Below, one piece after another: positions 1-10,800 of a stretch of DNA of 64,000 nt; position 1 is the first letter of the stretch; each line of letters opens with the position of its first letter. The notes under the pieces were generated by a model that saw nothing but the letters and a program-made list of their open reading frames with translations, was not told the DNA's origin and did no database searches. The stretch comes from Cristatella mucedo (lineage: Eukaryota > Bryozoa > Phylactolaemata > Cristatellidae). Location: positions 8,975,501 through 9,039,500 of the forward strand of contig WPIO01000008.1 of assembly GCA_009760855.2 (NCBI GenBank). The letters run 5' to 3'. A program made the position numbers and the translations under genes.

Positions 1-7
1 AGTTTCA

Positions 8-201
8 TAGGGTTCAAATAAGATGGCTGGCTGAGCCACTGCACCAACACTAAATACAGAATCTTGAAATCACTTTTCTCGGCCAACAATGACTTCAGGA
101 TCAATTAAGAAATTTTAAGATTAAGAGCAATCGGTTAAGTACTTTTTGACGAATCCTTATTTGATGCTACTGGCTCAGTCAGCAATCTAATTTGAACCCT
201 A
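8..201. repeat. Short fold-back (MITE-like) element
   Basis: Bases 8-48 and 162-201 form an imperfect inverted repeat of about 40 bp around a spacer of about 115 bp. The outermost 13 bases of each arm are exact reverse complements (atagggttcaaat and atttgaaccctat). Further in, the arms differ by a few substitutions and a small indel. No coding potential is seen. The size and arms suggest a non-autonomous DNA transposon or fold-back element. It may extend left of the window, so the true ends and target duplication are not certain. Confidence 0.55.
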
Positions 202-847
202 TACTACGACTATGGTGCGATATCGATAGGAGGCAGAGGCCGGGTGCTAAGCTTACACCAGTAGCCAAACTGCTCAGTAAAACTCAAGCTCTTTGGTATG
301 TGCTACAGTAGAAGAGGCAGCACAGAAACCAGCAGCCTTAATTCCTGGACAGACAAGGGAGGTCATACAGAATCGTGATAGGATGATGGGCACACTGAAT
401 GCATACACACAGATAGCATGTGTGTTTGCTTTTGGGTCGTCAATAAATATTTTCATAACGAATAACTTAAGGATGCCCGGCATCATTGGAAATCCTCTTA
501 CTACCCGAACGAGTTTACAGCCACAGCAGTGGCGGCCATAACGGGGGATTTTTGTGCAGGATTGATGTAATTTGCATGAAGCAAATACAGTGAATTCACA
601 AGTTTCGGTTAACAGCAAACAACGAAGTATGAGTGCCAACATCCCAAGACTCCAGTGATAACAGTCTTCGGAAGACGATTATGAAGCAGGACATCTACAC
701 AGAAATGCTTCTGGACATAGCAGTAATTATAGCAATCCGACTTAATACTATTTTCCAAAAGGACAATGACCATTAGCAGGCTCAATGTTTTCCGTGAGAT
801 TTAAGGTTTGCTTACGGCCCGTTAATTTAATTGAGTGACTAGTCAAT

Positions 848-908
848 CGCAGGACCGAGTCCCATTGAGCACCTCTGGGATGAAATGGATCAAACACATC
901 TAAAGACT
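848..908 (+). pseudogene. Tc1/mariner-type transposase C-terminal relic
   Basis: Translation of this stretch gives the block PIEHLWDEMD, matching the conserved (N)PIEHLWDE segment of Tc1-like DD34E transposases, where the glutamate is the third catalytic residue. A stop codon stands where the family usually has the tryptophan of the preceding segment, and no long open frame surrounds it. It is a dead fragment. The DNA from about 205 to 840 may be part of the same relic, but I cannot align it with confidence. Confidence 0.5.
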
Positions 909-1649
909 AATTTTCTCAAGTTTAAACACTCGATATTTGCAAATGCTGGTTTAGTTGTAAGCTAGGCAGCTAAGGCAGCTAACGATAATGTAACTTAATC
1001 TATTTTAGCACTAAACTTTTTTTTAAATAACTGGCTCTATTCTGTTGATAACAAGCTGTCACCAAAAAGTCGTTGAGCAAATGGAAAGAGTGCCTAGATA
1101 TGCACATTATGGTCCATAATGCTACGAATGAGGTGCAATTCTTAAATGCCTTCACCGGATGAAGAGCCCCACACCACGATCCTGCTACCACCATACTGCA
1201 ATGTCATGCACACAAGTCATCTGCCCACAGATGTCAACATATTTACTTGTGGCTTACTCAAATTCTATGTTTATGCTTGGCGAAGAATAGAAATTTGTTT
1301 TCGTCTGTCCAATAAACCGATCTTCACGAAGCTTCAGGAGCTTAATGGACATGGCATTTGACCAAAAGTCTTTCAGTGTTACACTTGCTTTCTCGACCGG
1401 GACGTCTTTGCCTGTTAGTCGAAACATTCTCCATTCCACACGTCGAAGCCACATCATTTGCATGCTAATTTTGGTGACTGGTTGCTTCTGGTGACTTCAG
1501 TGGCTCCCATGCCAAGCTGCCAGCTTTCTTATGTCGTAGTGCAGCAAGCAGTCATTGTGGCTTGATGTGTGCTAGCAGGCTAGCTACTGGCTGCTAGCCA
1601 TGGGGCAATTCTTCTAGTGTACTTAGCCGGATAATTCCCCTCATTTCAA

Positions 1650-2356
1650 GTATAATAATAATATAATAATAATTCACTTGATAAAGCGCCCTCAGAGAAC
1701 TTAATCTCTCTCTAGGCGCTTTACATTTGCTGTAAAGTGAAATGCAATTGAAAAGTAAGTAAAATCATGCTTGAAAAAACAAACGAAATGAATAATATGG
1801 TTAGGGGTGACATGCACAGTGTCAGCATGCAAATGTGGTTAGTGGCAGCATGCACAGTGTCAGCACGCATAAGCACATGAAGGACGAATCACAGGGACCC
1901 ACTTAATGCTGTCCTAAATAGGTGTGTTTTTAGGTTCCTTTTAAATGTGGTAAGGTCAGGGGATGTTCTGACGCAGGTCGGGAGAGAGTTCCAGGCTTTG
2001 GGAGCATATGAACTAAATGCACGGTCTCCAAAGGATTTGAGGTTTGTACGAGGTATTTTTAAAGTGTTGGATTCCAAAAAGCGGGTGGTACGATGCTTAG
2101 CCTGATGGGGTAGTATATCTGACAGATAGGCTGGAGCCATAGAATGAAGGGACCTAAAATAAAGCGACAAAACCTTGAAGTCAATCCGTTGCTTGACTGG
2201 TAGCCAGTGCAGGTCGGCGAGAAGTGGAGTAATGTGGCAACTGCGACGCTCACGACAGACAAGCCTAGCTGCAGAGTTTTGCACCAGCTGCAATCGCCTG
2301 ATCGCACATGCTGGTAGGCCAGTGAGCAGTGAGTTGCAGAAGTACACGAGCAATGG
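1650..2356 (-). mobile_element. Non-LTR retrotransposon, family A, 5'-truncated copy
   Basis: This minus-strand copy has its 3' end at the left: an (ATA)n tail at about 1650, a stem-loop at 1683-1722, a 3' UTR, then the end of the reverse transcriptase ORF. The coding part (2353 down to 1889) is open for 154 residues. It shows the C-terminal block typical of CR1/L2-like elements: CNSLLTGLPACAIRRLQLVQ, ITPLLADLHWLPVKQRI, and a GDRAFSSYAPKAWNSLP segment. The catalytic RT motifs are absent because of 5' truncation. With no frame disruption in this part, it is among the least decayed family A copies in the window. Clade assignment rests on recognition of the C-terminal block only. Confidence 0.85.
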
Positions 2357-2756
2357 TCCTATGGCTCTTGCACTGTTTGAGAACCACAGTCAGCACACCC
2401 TGCGAAGTCGCTCTCTGCTACACAGGATCTCACCCGATCGACCAGAAAGAGGAGACACAGCAGGTAGGTCAAAGTCGTGAGCATCTCGAACTCTCTAGCA
2501 CTGGAAAAAACTCGCTAATCTTCTTAAAGGCTTAATTCTGAAAGGCACTACGATTTTCTCCATAGTAGGCTCCACTTTGATACATGTCTGTACATTCATC
2601 TCATTGCAATCGTGCCTCTATAACGACACACGGTGTCATATTCTTTCGATGCTACAGCTGTCATTCACGAGTAATTGAACTGCTTGCACCATAAGAACAT
2701 CGGAACACAGCCTCTACTGAGGCTCATAAAACTTACAGCTTTAAGTGTAGCTTTAC

Positions 2757-3030
2757 ATAATAATAATAATATTGCACTTGATAAAGCGCCCTCAGAGAAC
2801 TCAATCTCTCTCTAGGCGCTTTGCATTTGCTGCGAAGGGAAATGCAATTGGTGAGTAATATCATGCTTGATAAACAAACGAAATGAATAACATGGTTAGG
2901 GAACACATGCACAGGGTCAGCATGCAAATGTGGTTAGTGGCAGCATGCAGTGTCAGCACGTATAAGCACATGAAGGACGAATCACAAGGACCCACTAAAT
3001 GCTGTCCTAAATAGGTGTGTTTAAACATAA
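2757..3030 (-). mobile_element. Family A retrotransposon, short 3' fragment
   Basis: This is a second minus-strand copy with the ATA-rich tail at about 2757, the hairpin at 2783-2822 and about 200 bp of 3' UTR matching the neighbouring copy at 1650. The homology stops near 3030, at the position where the other copy continues towards the RT ORF. No coding sequence remains. Confidence 0.8.
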
Positions 3031-3677
3031 AACCTTGAAGCCTTAAGGGTTGGCTATCCAAATACATACACATAATTGGCCTTATATTCTTAGAATGTTT
3101 ATGGATAATAAGCTTTAGTGGACCAGGACAAGATCTATAAACAGAGGCCGAATGGAATGACCCATTTCCACAATGCCTATAGCCAATAATTCTAAATAAA
3201 AATTCAATAAATACTGATCATTACATACATGCACACATAACGATCAAGGTAAGGGGTGCAACAGAAACGCGTGGCTGACGGCACTTGTTGGTACTAAGGC
3301 CACACATTACTATAAAAAGCTTGGGCCACAATGTAACTGAAGATAGTACAGATGCACTAAATACCAAAGATAGTACAGATGCAGTACACGAGTTTAAGAC
3401 TGGGTATTCTAGTATTACTTCACATGCTCTACGCTTGTTAGCTGCAAGTGCATACATGTTTAGCCATTACTCAGACCAACACGCGTTGTTCTAGCTCTGA
3501 GCCTTAAACTAGACTGCTGCCTGAAAGAACACTCACGGACACGTTTAGATCAATGCATGAATGAAGCAGGACTACTGGCATTGGGCTAAAGCCACTCATA
3601 TTCGAGCCATGCTGCTAAGCAATGAAGGATAAAGGCTGAGGACATTGCTAATGCCAGAAAAAATTTCCAAGGAAAAC

Positions 3678-3921
3678 TTAGGAAGGCCCACTTACTCCTT
3701 CATCTCCATCATCCTCTTCGTCCTCTGGATCAAACCCTTCACCACCTTCATCGTCGTCTTCCTCGTCGATGTCGTCAAGGTTTTCACCACCTGCCTCTTC
3801 ACCACCTTCCTCGTCATCAACGTCAGATGCTAGGTAGTACTGAAGTGGGTTGGGCCAAATGTCATCCTTGATCACCTCTCCAAGCTCGTCTGCACCAGCA
3901 TCGCCATGATCCACAAACCAG
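3678..3921 (-). CDS. SET: SET last visible exon (histone-binding end and acidic tail)
   Basis: The exon encodes [30 protein letters not shown] and then a tail rich in Asp, Glu and Gly, ending GVSGPS and a TAA at 3678-3680. Inside the last codons is a perfect GTAAGT donor (complement at 3690-3695). The messenger may therefore leave the exon at 3696 and continue in a downstream exon I cannot identify. As read here, the non-acidic GVSGPS ending could be intron read-through. The rest of the exon is secure. Confidence 0.9.
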
Positions 3922-6900
3922 CTGGAGGTAGGCGGCCAGACAAGAACGATACAGGATTAGCAAATGTGGCAGCTAATGCTGTGACGAAAGTTACAAAAAC
4001 GAAGCTACATACTACCTGAAAAACGAGTCCACCTCGTCAATATGGCGCTTCTGGCCCTTCTGATCAGATGCATTTTTACTCTTGGTTAGGTTCTTGCCTT
4101 CTTTCCAGGTTATCGGTGTCGACTTTGACGAAGGCTCGCCCGAGTCGTTTAGATGGAACTCCTTGGATATGACGGCGTTCTCGAAGTAAGGGTTGGCTTT
4201 AAAAGTCTGAAAGTACAGAGGAATTGCAAGTAGCCAGAGTGGACAATGCCGACTACTTGCAAAATGTGATGCATCACTAAAACAAGTAGTGGGCGGCCTG
4301 GAGTATCAAACAAAGGCAGATGAGCACAGTCAAAGAAACTAGAGGTACCAAGTAGATGCAAACCTACTGTCATACATATATATCACCTATCTATGACTCA
4401 TTTAGCTACCCCCATCCCAACAGGCTTTGAAATCAAGTATGAGCTCGAATTCTAAACTGACTATCCACCAAGATTGGCATAAGTACACAGGATCTTCTTT
4501 CTCAGAAAGCCACAATGGTCAAATGATACAAGCACACTGTTTTATTTCAGAACGGGTTGTTTGAGCATAGCTTGGAATCTAGATAACCACAAGGAAGGTG
4601 GGATTGAATGCTATATCCGCAGAAACTACAACACCATCTTCCATAGCACACAGCTCACCCTACCAACCTTTATTCCTAACCACATAATTAAGCATCGGTG
4701 CTAAGTTCATACCCCACTAGTCTTTTGTGGCTAATTGTATCTCTTATGCAGTAGTCTCCGATGAGTATTAGCACACGGGTAAGATGCTTGCACTTCGCAA
4801 CTCAGTTCGTAGGTTGGGTCCTGTGGCAGAAAAACCTGAATTGCCTACTTCTGGGGGGGGGGGGGGGGGGAGAATGAGAGTCACAAACGCTTTTCTACTG
4901 CTACATACATGCAGCTGCCGAATAAGCGAACCTAAACTTTTCCCATAGCGACGTTTTCCTACCAGGATGCAGTCAGCTTGGCTAGTACAGCATATAGCAG
5001 AGATCGTGAGGATAAAAAAATACGCGGGTACAGGTCACTCAAACAAATGATCCAGTCCTGATGCTAGTGCACATATATGCTTGCAGCTGCTACCCTGTGG
5101 CGTAACAGTACATCCATGCAAGCACAGAGAAGCCAGCCATATTTCTAAACGAAACGGAAGTGGTGGCAACAGGTTTGCAGGGAGGGGAAAAAAAAGCAGC
5201 CAGTAGCCAAGCTTGCCTTATGCAATCCTCATGAGCCCAAGGAATGCAGTAATCGAATCGATTGTCGGAAAAGACCACAGGAGTGATACAGTGAAAGAAC
5301 CACATGTAAATGCCAGTAGAACATACGCAGCTAGATGCAGAAACAGGCCACCTACACAATTAATTCAGCCATTGACAGGTCTTGCCAATAAAGAGTTCCC
5401 TTCAACTGGGAGGAGCAAAGCATGACGTGTCAAAGGCAGAGACAGCTGCTGACACCACAAGCAACATACAAAGTTTATCTTATAGCCCGACTTTATGTCC
5501 TCAAATTCTTCGACGTCTACTTTCGTGAGGTATTGTAGCGCATGATCATCCTCTTCATTCAATAGTGCCGAGACTTGGGGATGATTAACGAACACAGTAA
5601 CCCAAAAGCCAGGAATTGTTGCTATGAGATCCGATCGTTTCTTGTAGTGTGGCTGCCTCAGCTTGTTATACTTCTGTTCAACCTGTAACCGAGCATTCAA
5701 GTAGTTACAAAATGAGAACACTACAATATATAGCACGACTTCACTGCACTATACATTCCTGCCTAAATATGCATAAAATATGGAGGATCAAGAAACAAGC
5801 TGAACATGCAGAATATAAGAAGCTAAAACAGGAGTGATGAAGATGCACAGGCACATGTTCGTGATAACATAGGTTTCTGAATGTAAGAAAGCTGAAGCAC
5901 AAGGTTTTAAACGACAAGATGAAGAGATATCTAGGCTTCCAAAACATGGTTACACTAGGAAATCAGCGACGATTGTCATAGAAATGTGCTGGGCATGCAG
6001 TGCAAACCGCATAGACCACATCGAGCAAGCATTATTATTTTACTTTCAGTTGTATTGCTGTCTAATCAATAAGCAAATAAAGGTAAGGCTTACAGTGATG
6101 GGGGCACAGCTTACTGCCCTGCGGTAAGGGGCACCACATAGCCCATCCACTCCAGGATTGATATGAGAGGCATAGATGCATAAAGGCTCACCAGAGAATG
6201 GGGCAAGCAGGTTAGCATTACGAGACTGGAATATCCACAATTCCAGCAGGCACCCTTACGATTTGTACACTGCTAAACCACTCAAGGCCTATGCTACATA
6301 CATGTCATCTGAGGCTTAAAATAAATAAATAATTCATTTGTATAGCACCCCAAGAGAACTTATCTCTTTTTAGGAACTTTACATATGCTGTAAAGAAAGC
6401 ATGCTCATTTAGCATGCACAATGTCAACGAGGATCACATGGTTTGATGTGACATGCACAGGGTCAGCATGCAAATATGGTTAGTGGCAGCAAGCACAATG
6501 ACATCACATATAAGCACTCACAGGACGAATCACAAGGACCCGTGTCATCAGGCACGGTCTCCAAAGGATTCGAGGTTAGTACAAGGTGTAACTAAACGAT
6601 TTGATCATGAAAAGAAGGAGATACGATGCATAGCCTGGCGGAGGAGTAGATCTGATAGATAGGCTACAGCCAAAGAATGAAGGGACCTACGAGTGAGTGA
6701 CAGAACCACGAAGTCAATAGGCTGCTTGATTGGAAGCCAGGGCAGATAGGCGAGCTTGAGGTGTATTTGGCAACTGCAACGGTCACGACAGACAAGCCTA
6801 CCTGCTTAGTATTCACCTACTGTAAAAGAAGGATTGCACACACCGGTAGACCAGCAAACAAACAGTTGCAGTAATCGAAATGGGATGTTACAAATGCACG

Positions 6901-8161
6901 GACAAAATTTGATGTAGTATCCCTTTCTAAGTAAACCCAAATTGTAGCCTTGTTACCTAGCTGAAAGTAGGCAGACTTTACGTGGAGCTGATATGATCCT
7001 CAAATGCAAGGTCAATTTGGAACAGGACACCTAGATTTCGTGCATAAGCACCAGGAGATGCTGGCAGAGCCAATTTTGAGCGTTAAACTTCCGAATTTTT
7101 GAATCGAACTTTGTTTGCTCAGAACTACTAGGTTATTTTAACACCATTTAATTAGAGAAAGTTAACTGCCATCCAGGTGTTGATGTCAGCAATACATGCA
7201 GCAAGGGTGTTTGAGGATTCAGCGCGAAGGAGGACTGGATGAGATCAAAGCAAAGGTACAACTGAGTGTTATCTGCATAGAAGTGAAAGCCTACATTGAG
7301 CATGGCGATCACATCGGTATGAGTGTGTCAACCGCGAAAAGAAGGTAAAGTACAAATACCTTCAGTATTTCTTCGCTGGCACTCTCGTTAAGCCTGTCGA
7401 TTTCGTTCTGAACTTCGTCTATTTGCTCTACGATTTCTCTCTGATCTGCAAAGACAGGGGGGATAATCACGAGCCTCAGCACAGCTTTATATTTTAAAAA
7501 GCGTACAGTTAATAAGGGACCAGCACTCTCCGTGATAATATGCAGCCTCTCACGACTTAGCAACAGCCAACGAGCTTAGTTAACCTGTCTAGGTGATCAA
7601 GTGTGACTATTAATTTTCTAAGCTAGCAGGAACCACGTGCTCACCATGCGGTAAATAACGATAGAAATGTTTGCACAGCATCGCTCCATGTGTCGGGTTG
7701 GCAAACAGCCAACACATAAACAATAATTCTGGCGCTGCTTGACTACTACAATATGAAATAACTTGTACAGTGATAGACTATTTTAGTCGTGTTGGCCGAA
7801 CGACTCCATACAGCCAGCTACTTAATGTCGCGGTAGACAAGCTAACCATTACAAATAAAGCTGCTGGAGGCTCATTGCAACGCGAAGCAGAGGGCCAGCA
7901 GTTACTACTGGCGGTTCTTACTGGCAAGCGGCAACGGATCAACTCAACTCTTGTCAACAGGGGCCACCTCAATGGACGGTACAGGTCAAAACGGCATGCG
8001 GCATTAAGCAGGGTAGATAGAATCTCGATGAAAAACAAGACCCTCAATTACACCTTTCCCGCTCTTAAGAATTAGAATGCGCGCTATCGGAGCTCACCTG
8101 TGTCACCTCCTGATTTGGAGTGATTGTTCTCAGAACGAGGTACCTTGGGTTGCGTAGCCAT
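3678..8161 (-). CDS. SET: SET / I2PP2A-like histone chaperone (six exons)
   Basis: The gene encodes a NAP/SET-family chaperone that binds core histones; known homologues are nuclear, inhibit PP2A and belong to the INHAT complex. Coding exons on the minus strand are 8161-8098, 7445-7360, 5682-5470, 4206-4016 and 3921-3678. They join in frame to about 265 residues (the human protein has 277 or 290). Diagnostic blocks are [75 protein letters not shown] and [20 protein letters not shown], followed by a long Asp/Glu tail. Order: short N-terminus, dimerisation helix, earmuff domain, acidic tail. Intron 2 holds a retrotransposon (6318-7312). All joins use GT/AG sites with matching phase. Five coding exons are listed here; an additional non-coding 5' exon cannot be excluded. 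The only doubt is the extreme C-terminus (see the last exon). Confidence 0.96.
4016..4206 (-). CDS. SET: SET exon 4 (63 codons + 2 bases)
   Basis: The exon encodes [20 protein letters not shown], the [20 protein letters not shown] segment and a basic stretch ending in DEVDSFF. It follows a TTTCAG acceptor. It ends with AG before a GTAGTA donor. AG plus the first C of the next exon gives Ser, restoring the SFF-S-WF sequence of the family. Confidence 0.95.
4853..4870 (+). repeat. Poly-G run (18 bases)
   Basis: An uninterrupted run of 18 G lies in the intron between SET exons 3 and 4 (poly-C on the transcribed strand). The length is likely variable between individuals, and it could form a G-quadruplex on the plus strand. 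Confidence 0.9.
5470..5682 (-). CDS. SET: SET exon 3 (earmuff domain, 71 codons)
   Basis: The exon encodes [20 protein letters not shown], then the [16 protein letters not shown] block and [14 protein letters not shown], all near-diagnostic for SET. The acceptor is GGTTACAG and the donor GTATGT. Both ends are phase 0. No frame disruption is present. Confidence 0.96.
6318..7312 (-). mobile_element. Family A retrotransposon in SET intron
   Basis: This diverged minus-strand copy begins with an ATAA-rich tail and a degenerate hairpin and continues through the UTR (CATGCACAGGGTCAGCATGC is preserved). It extends into RT-coding DNA equivalent to the part between the YADD motif and the C-terminus. 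Stops and indels break the frame. It sits in the same orientation as SET, between exons 2 and 3. Confidence 0.8.
7360..7445 (-). CDS. SET: SET exon 2 (dimerisation helix)
   Basis: The exon encodes [20 protein letters not shown] and then SASEEILK, the start of the long dimerisation helix of SET/NAP proteins. It follows a TTTGCAG acceptor and ends at a GTATTT donor. The incoming split codon is completed with two bases, and the exon leaves in phase 0. A family A retrotransposon begins about 50 bp downstream in the intron. Confidence 0.95.
8098..8161 (-). CDS. SET: SET exon 1 (start codon, 21 codons + 1 base)
   Basis: The exon starts at the ATG whose complement is at 8159-8161 and encodes [20 protein letters not shown] plus one Thr codon. 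It ends with a single G before a GTGAGC donor. That G combines with AT of the next exon to give Asp. The start lies in the context aaAATGGCta, which also resembles a YY1 site. The N-terminus is short and variable in this family, as expected. Confidence 0.9.
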
Positions 8162-8330
8162 TTTGCTGAAGCATGAGTTGAAAGAACTAAAGCGGAAGCA
8201 CGCCTGTTAGACTAATGCGCCGTGTGACAGCTGCTCCAATAATTTTCAGGTTCTACCAACGCTCCACCTCCGGCGCGGAACCATCTGAGTGCTGAGGCCC
8301 TGATTAGTTCCCAACATTGGCATGCAGCTG
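8162..8330 (-). promoter_or_regulatory. Probable SET promoter / 5' UTR
   Basis: The DNA immediately upstream of the SET start codon is mixed-composition and has no coding potential. No TATA box is visible in the expected range. The AAAATGGC overlapping the start codon resembles a YY1 element of the kind found at many housekeeping promoters. This is inference from position; the transcription start is not determined. Confidence 0.3.
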
Positions 8331-8852
8331 GCAGCGAAAAGATTGAATAAAACCTTAGTAGCTTTAAACGTTATATTTAGCCACTGCGACGATTAGAGAT
8401 TTGCGGCCTCTCTTGCCTACTATTGACGATAGCCTGCGGGAGATGAGGTGGAAGGGAGCGATTGACCTTAACCTTAACAAGAGAAGCCTCGGTACGCAGC
8501 TGTGTCATGACGTAACTGGTTAAACAGATTAGCATATATTTTTTTTTATTTTCAATTCCGTGGACTTAACTTTTACGGTTTACCAGATCTAGAAGCCTGG
8601 TACCATTGCCCCACCCACAAGTGCCGCCCAGTAACGACCAAAGTGTGTGCCTGGTTGGTTGGCCTGTTCAAAGCCACCGCGCTATAGCGCCGGATTGAGG
8701 TTATATCGGCCAAACCGGAAGTACAGCTGGAGGGACCCAGCTTGAACCTGAAAGGTATCCTTGTTGGAGCAGAGCGAGGAAGAAATGCTCCGGCTGGCCA
8801 AGCAAAGGTCCAGCCCGCCCAGGGACCTCCACTTATAATGTTAAATCGAGAT

Positions 8853-8906
8853 CAGCTGATTCAACAGCCTCATTTATATAGCGAAGTTAGAGTCTATCAG
8901 CCATAA
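8853..8906 (-). mobile_element. SINE tail fragment (tRNA-derived family)
   Basis: The reverse complement reads from the TAGCC-like segment through the conserved GAGGCTGTTGAATCAGCTG tail seen in the SINE copies at 39360, 40409 and 57885. The tRNA-like head is missing. A family A retrotransposon tail begins directly at about 8908, so either the SINE was truncated there or it was interrupted by that element. Confidence 0.6.
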
Positions 8907-8907
8907 C

Positions 8908-9843
8908 AAAAATAATAATAATAATAATAATATTAGTAATAAACTTGATAAAGCACCCTCAGAGAACTCAGTCTCTTTCTAGGTGCTTTCGTTTGCTGCA
9001 AAGGAAACACGATCGAATGGTGAGTGGTATCAAGCTTGATGAACAACGTGAGTAGATGGGTAGGGGTGACATGCATAGGGTCAGCATGCCAGTGTGATTA
9101 GTGCTAGCATGCACAGTGTCAGGGCGCATTAGCACATACAGGACGAACCACGGGGACCCACTAAATGCTGTCCTAAAAAGGTGTGTTTTAAAGTTCTTTT
9201 TAAATGTGGTCAAGTCAGCGGATGTTGTGACGCAAGTCGGGAGTGAGTTCTAGACTTTGGGAGCATACGAACTGAATGTACGGTCTCCAAAGGATTTAAG
9301 TTTGTACGAGGTATTGGTAAATCATTAGATTCCGAAAAGCGTCTACGATGGTACGATGCTAGGTAGGCTGGAGCCAAATAATGAAGAGACCTAAAAGTGA
9401 GCGACAAAGCCTTAAAGTCGATGCGTTGCTTGGCTGGTAGACAGTGCAGGTCGGCGAGAAGTGATGTGATGTGGCAACTTCGACGCTCACGACAGAAAAG
9501 TCAGGGTGCAGAGTTTTGCATCAGCTGTAAGCGCCTGATTGCACATGCCGAATGGCTAGCAAGCAGTGAGTTACAGAAGTAAAGACGGGATATCGAAAAC
9601 GCATGGACCAACTTAAATGTGCTATCCATATCTAATCAAGCCGGAATCGTGTCAATGTTATGTAGCTGAAAGTATGCAGACTTGGTTGTGGAGCTAATGT
9701 GATCGTCTAACGAGCAGTCACTTTGGAACATGACATCTAGATTTCATGCAGATTCAACACTAAATATGCTGGCAGAGTTGATTTTGAATGTTAGCCTTTC
9801 CAATTTCTAAATCACACTTGGTTTGCCAATAACTAGTAAGTAA
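8908..9843 (-). mobile_element. Family A retrotransposon, left half of a head-to-head pair
   Basis: This minus-strand copy has an (AAT)n tail at about 8908-8938, the stem-loop, the 3' UTR and RT C-terminal coding DNA broken into several frames (TTFKKNFKTHLFRTA is readable near the ORF end). Homology to the other copies fades near 9843 and could extend weakly to about 10030. The copy at 10085-10800 lies in the opposite orientation immediately beyond. Confidence 0.8.
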
Positions 9844-10084
9844 ATAAGCCACACCTCTGGCTTGCAGAGGGTAAAGTAGGCTTGTCTTCTGCAGAACTCG
9901 CATTCGCATGACATGGGTCGACGAGAAATGCAAGCATCTAACCGCTTTGCTAAGACTAAAAGGCAAGTTGGCCCGTTTGCCCGGAGTCTCCTCACCAGAC
10001 AGCGAAAAAGAGGACTAGATAATATCAGCTCCACCATCAAGTCTGTTTATTTAAATTACTTAGCATTGCTACAATTTGGGGTTT

Positions 10085-10800
10085 CTTAAACGAAGAAAAT
10101 GCATCCAAATTGGTGCATGCATTTGCGATATTCTACCTCGACTTTTGTTTCTCACTGCTTGCTGGTTTACCGGCATGTGGAATCAGGCGCTTAAAGCTGA
10201 TGAAAAACTTTGACGCCAGGCTTGTCCGTCGTGAGCGTCACAGTTGCCACATCACGCCACTTCTCGCCGACCTTCGATGGCTCCCATTCAAGCAACGCAT
10301 CGCCTTCAAGGTTCTGTCACTCACTTTTAGGCCCATTCCATCTTTGTCTCAAGCCTAGTTGTCAGAAATACTCCCCGCAGGCTACGCTTCCTGTCACCCG
10401 CCTTTCTGACTTGAATCGTGTAGCTATTTGAATCTCAAATCCTTTGGAGACCGTGCCTTCAGTTCATATGCTCTCAAAGTCTGGAACTCACTCCCGACTG
10501 ACGTCACGACATCCCCTGATTCAACCGCATTTAAAAAGATGCTAAAAACGCACAAATTTATCGCAGTCTTTAGTAGGTCATTGTGATTCGTTCATAGGGT
10601 GCTTATGCGTGCTGACACTGTACTTCCTGCCGCTAACCATATTTACATATTGACACTGCATGTAATCTCGAACCTTTTACAATTGTTGACATTTGTGCAG
10701 GTTACCACTAACTTTTTGATCATGCTAATTTTAAAGCATATGTAAAGTATCTAGAAAGAGATTAGGTTCTCTTAAGGCACTATAAAAATGCAAAATTATC
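10085..10800 (+). mobile_element. Family A retrotransposon, right half of a head-to-head pair
   Basis: This plus-strand copy reads from the FCFSLLAGLPACGIRRLKLM block through HITPLLADLRWLPFKQRIAF, then through frameshifts to the 3' UTR. It ends with a degenerate hairpin near 10745-10790 and a TTATCATTATT tail. With the minus-strand copy at 8908 it makes a long imperfect inverted repeat. Confidence 0.8.

Noticed and set aside
274-642. 122-codon minus-strand frame
   Set aside because: The opposite strand is also open for 82 codons, there is no domain, and the area lies beside transposon relics.
3645-3833. 62-codon plus-strand frame
   Set aside because: It is antisense to the acidic tail of SET, whose GAN-rich codons leave the reverse strand open.
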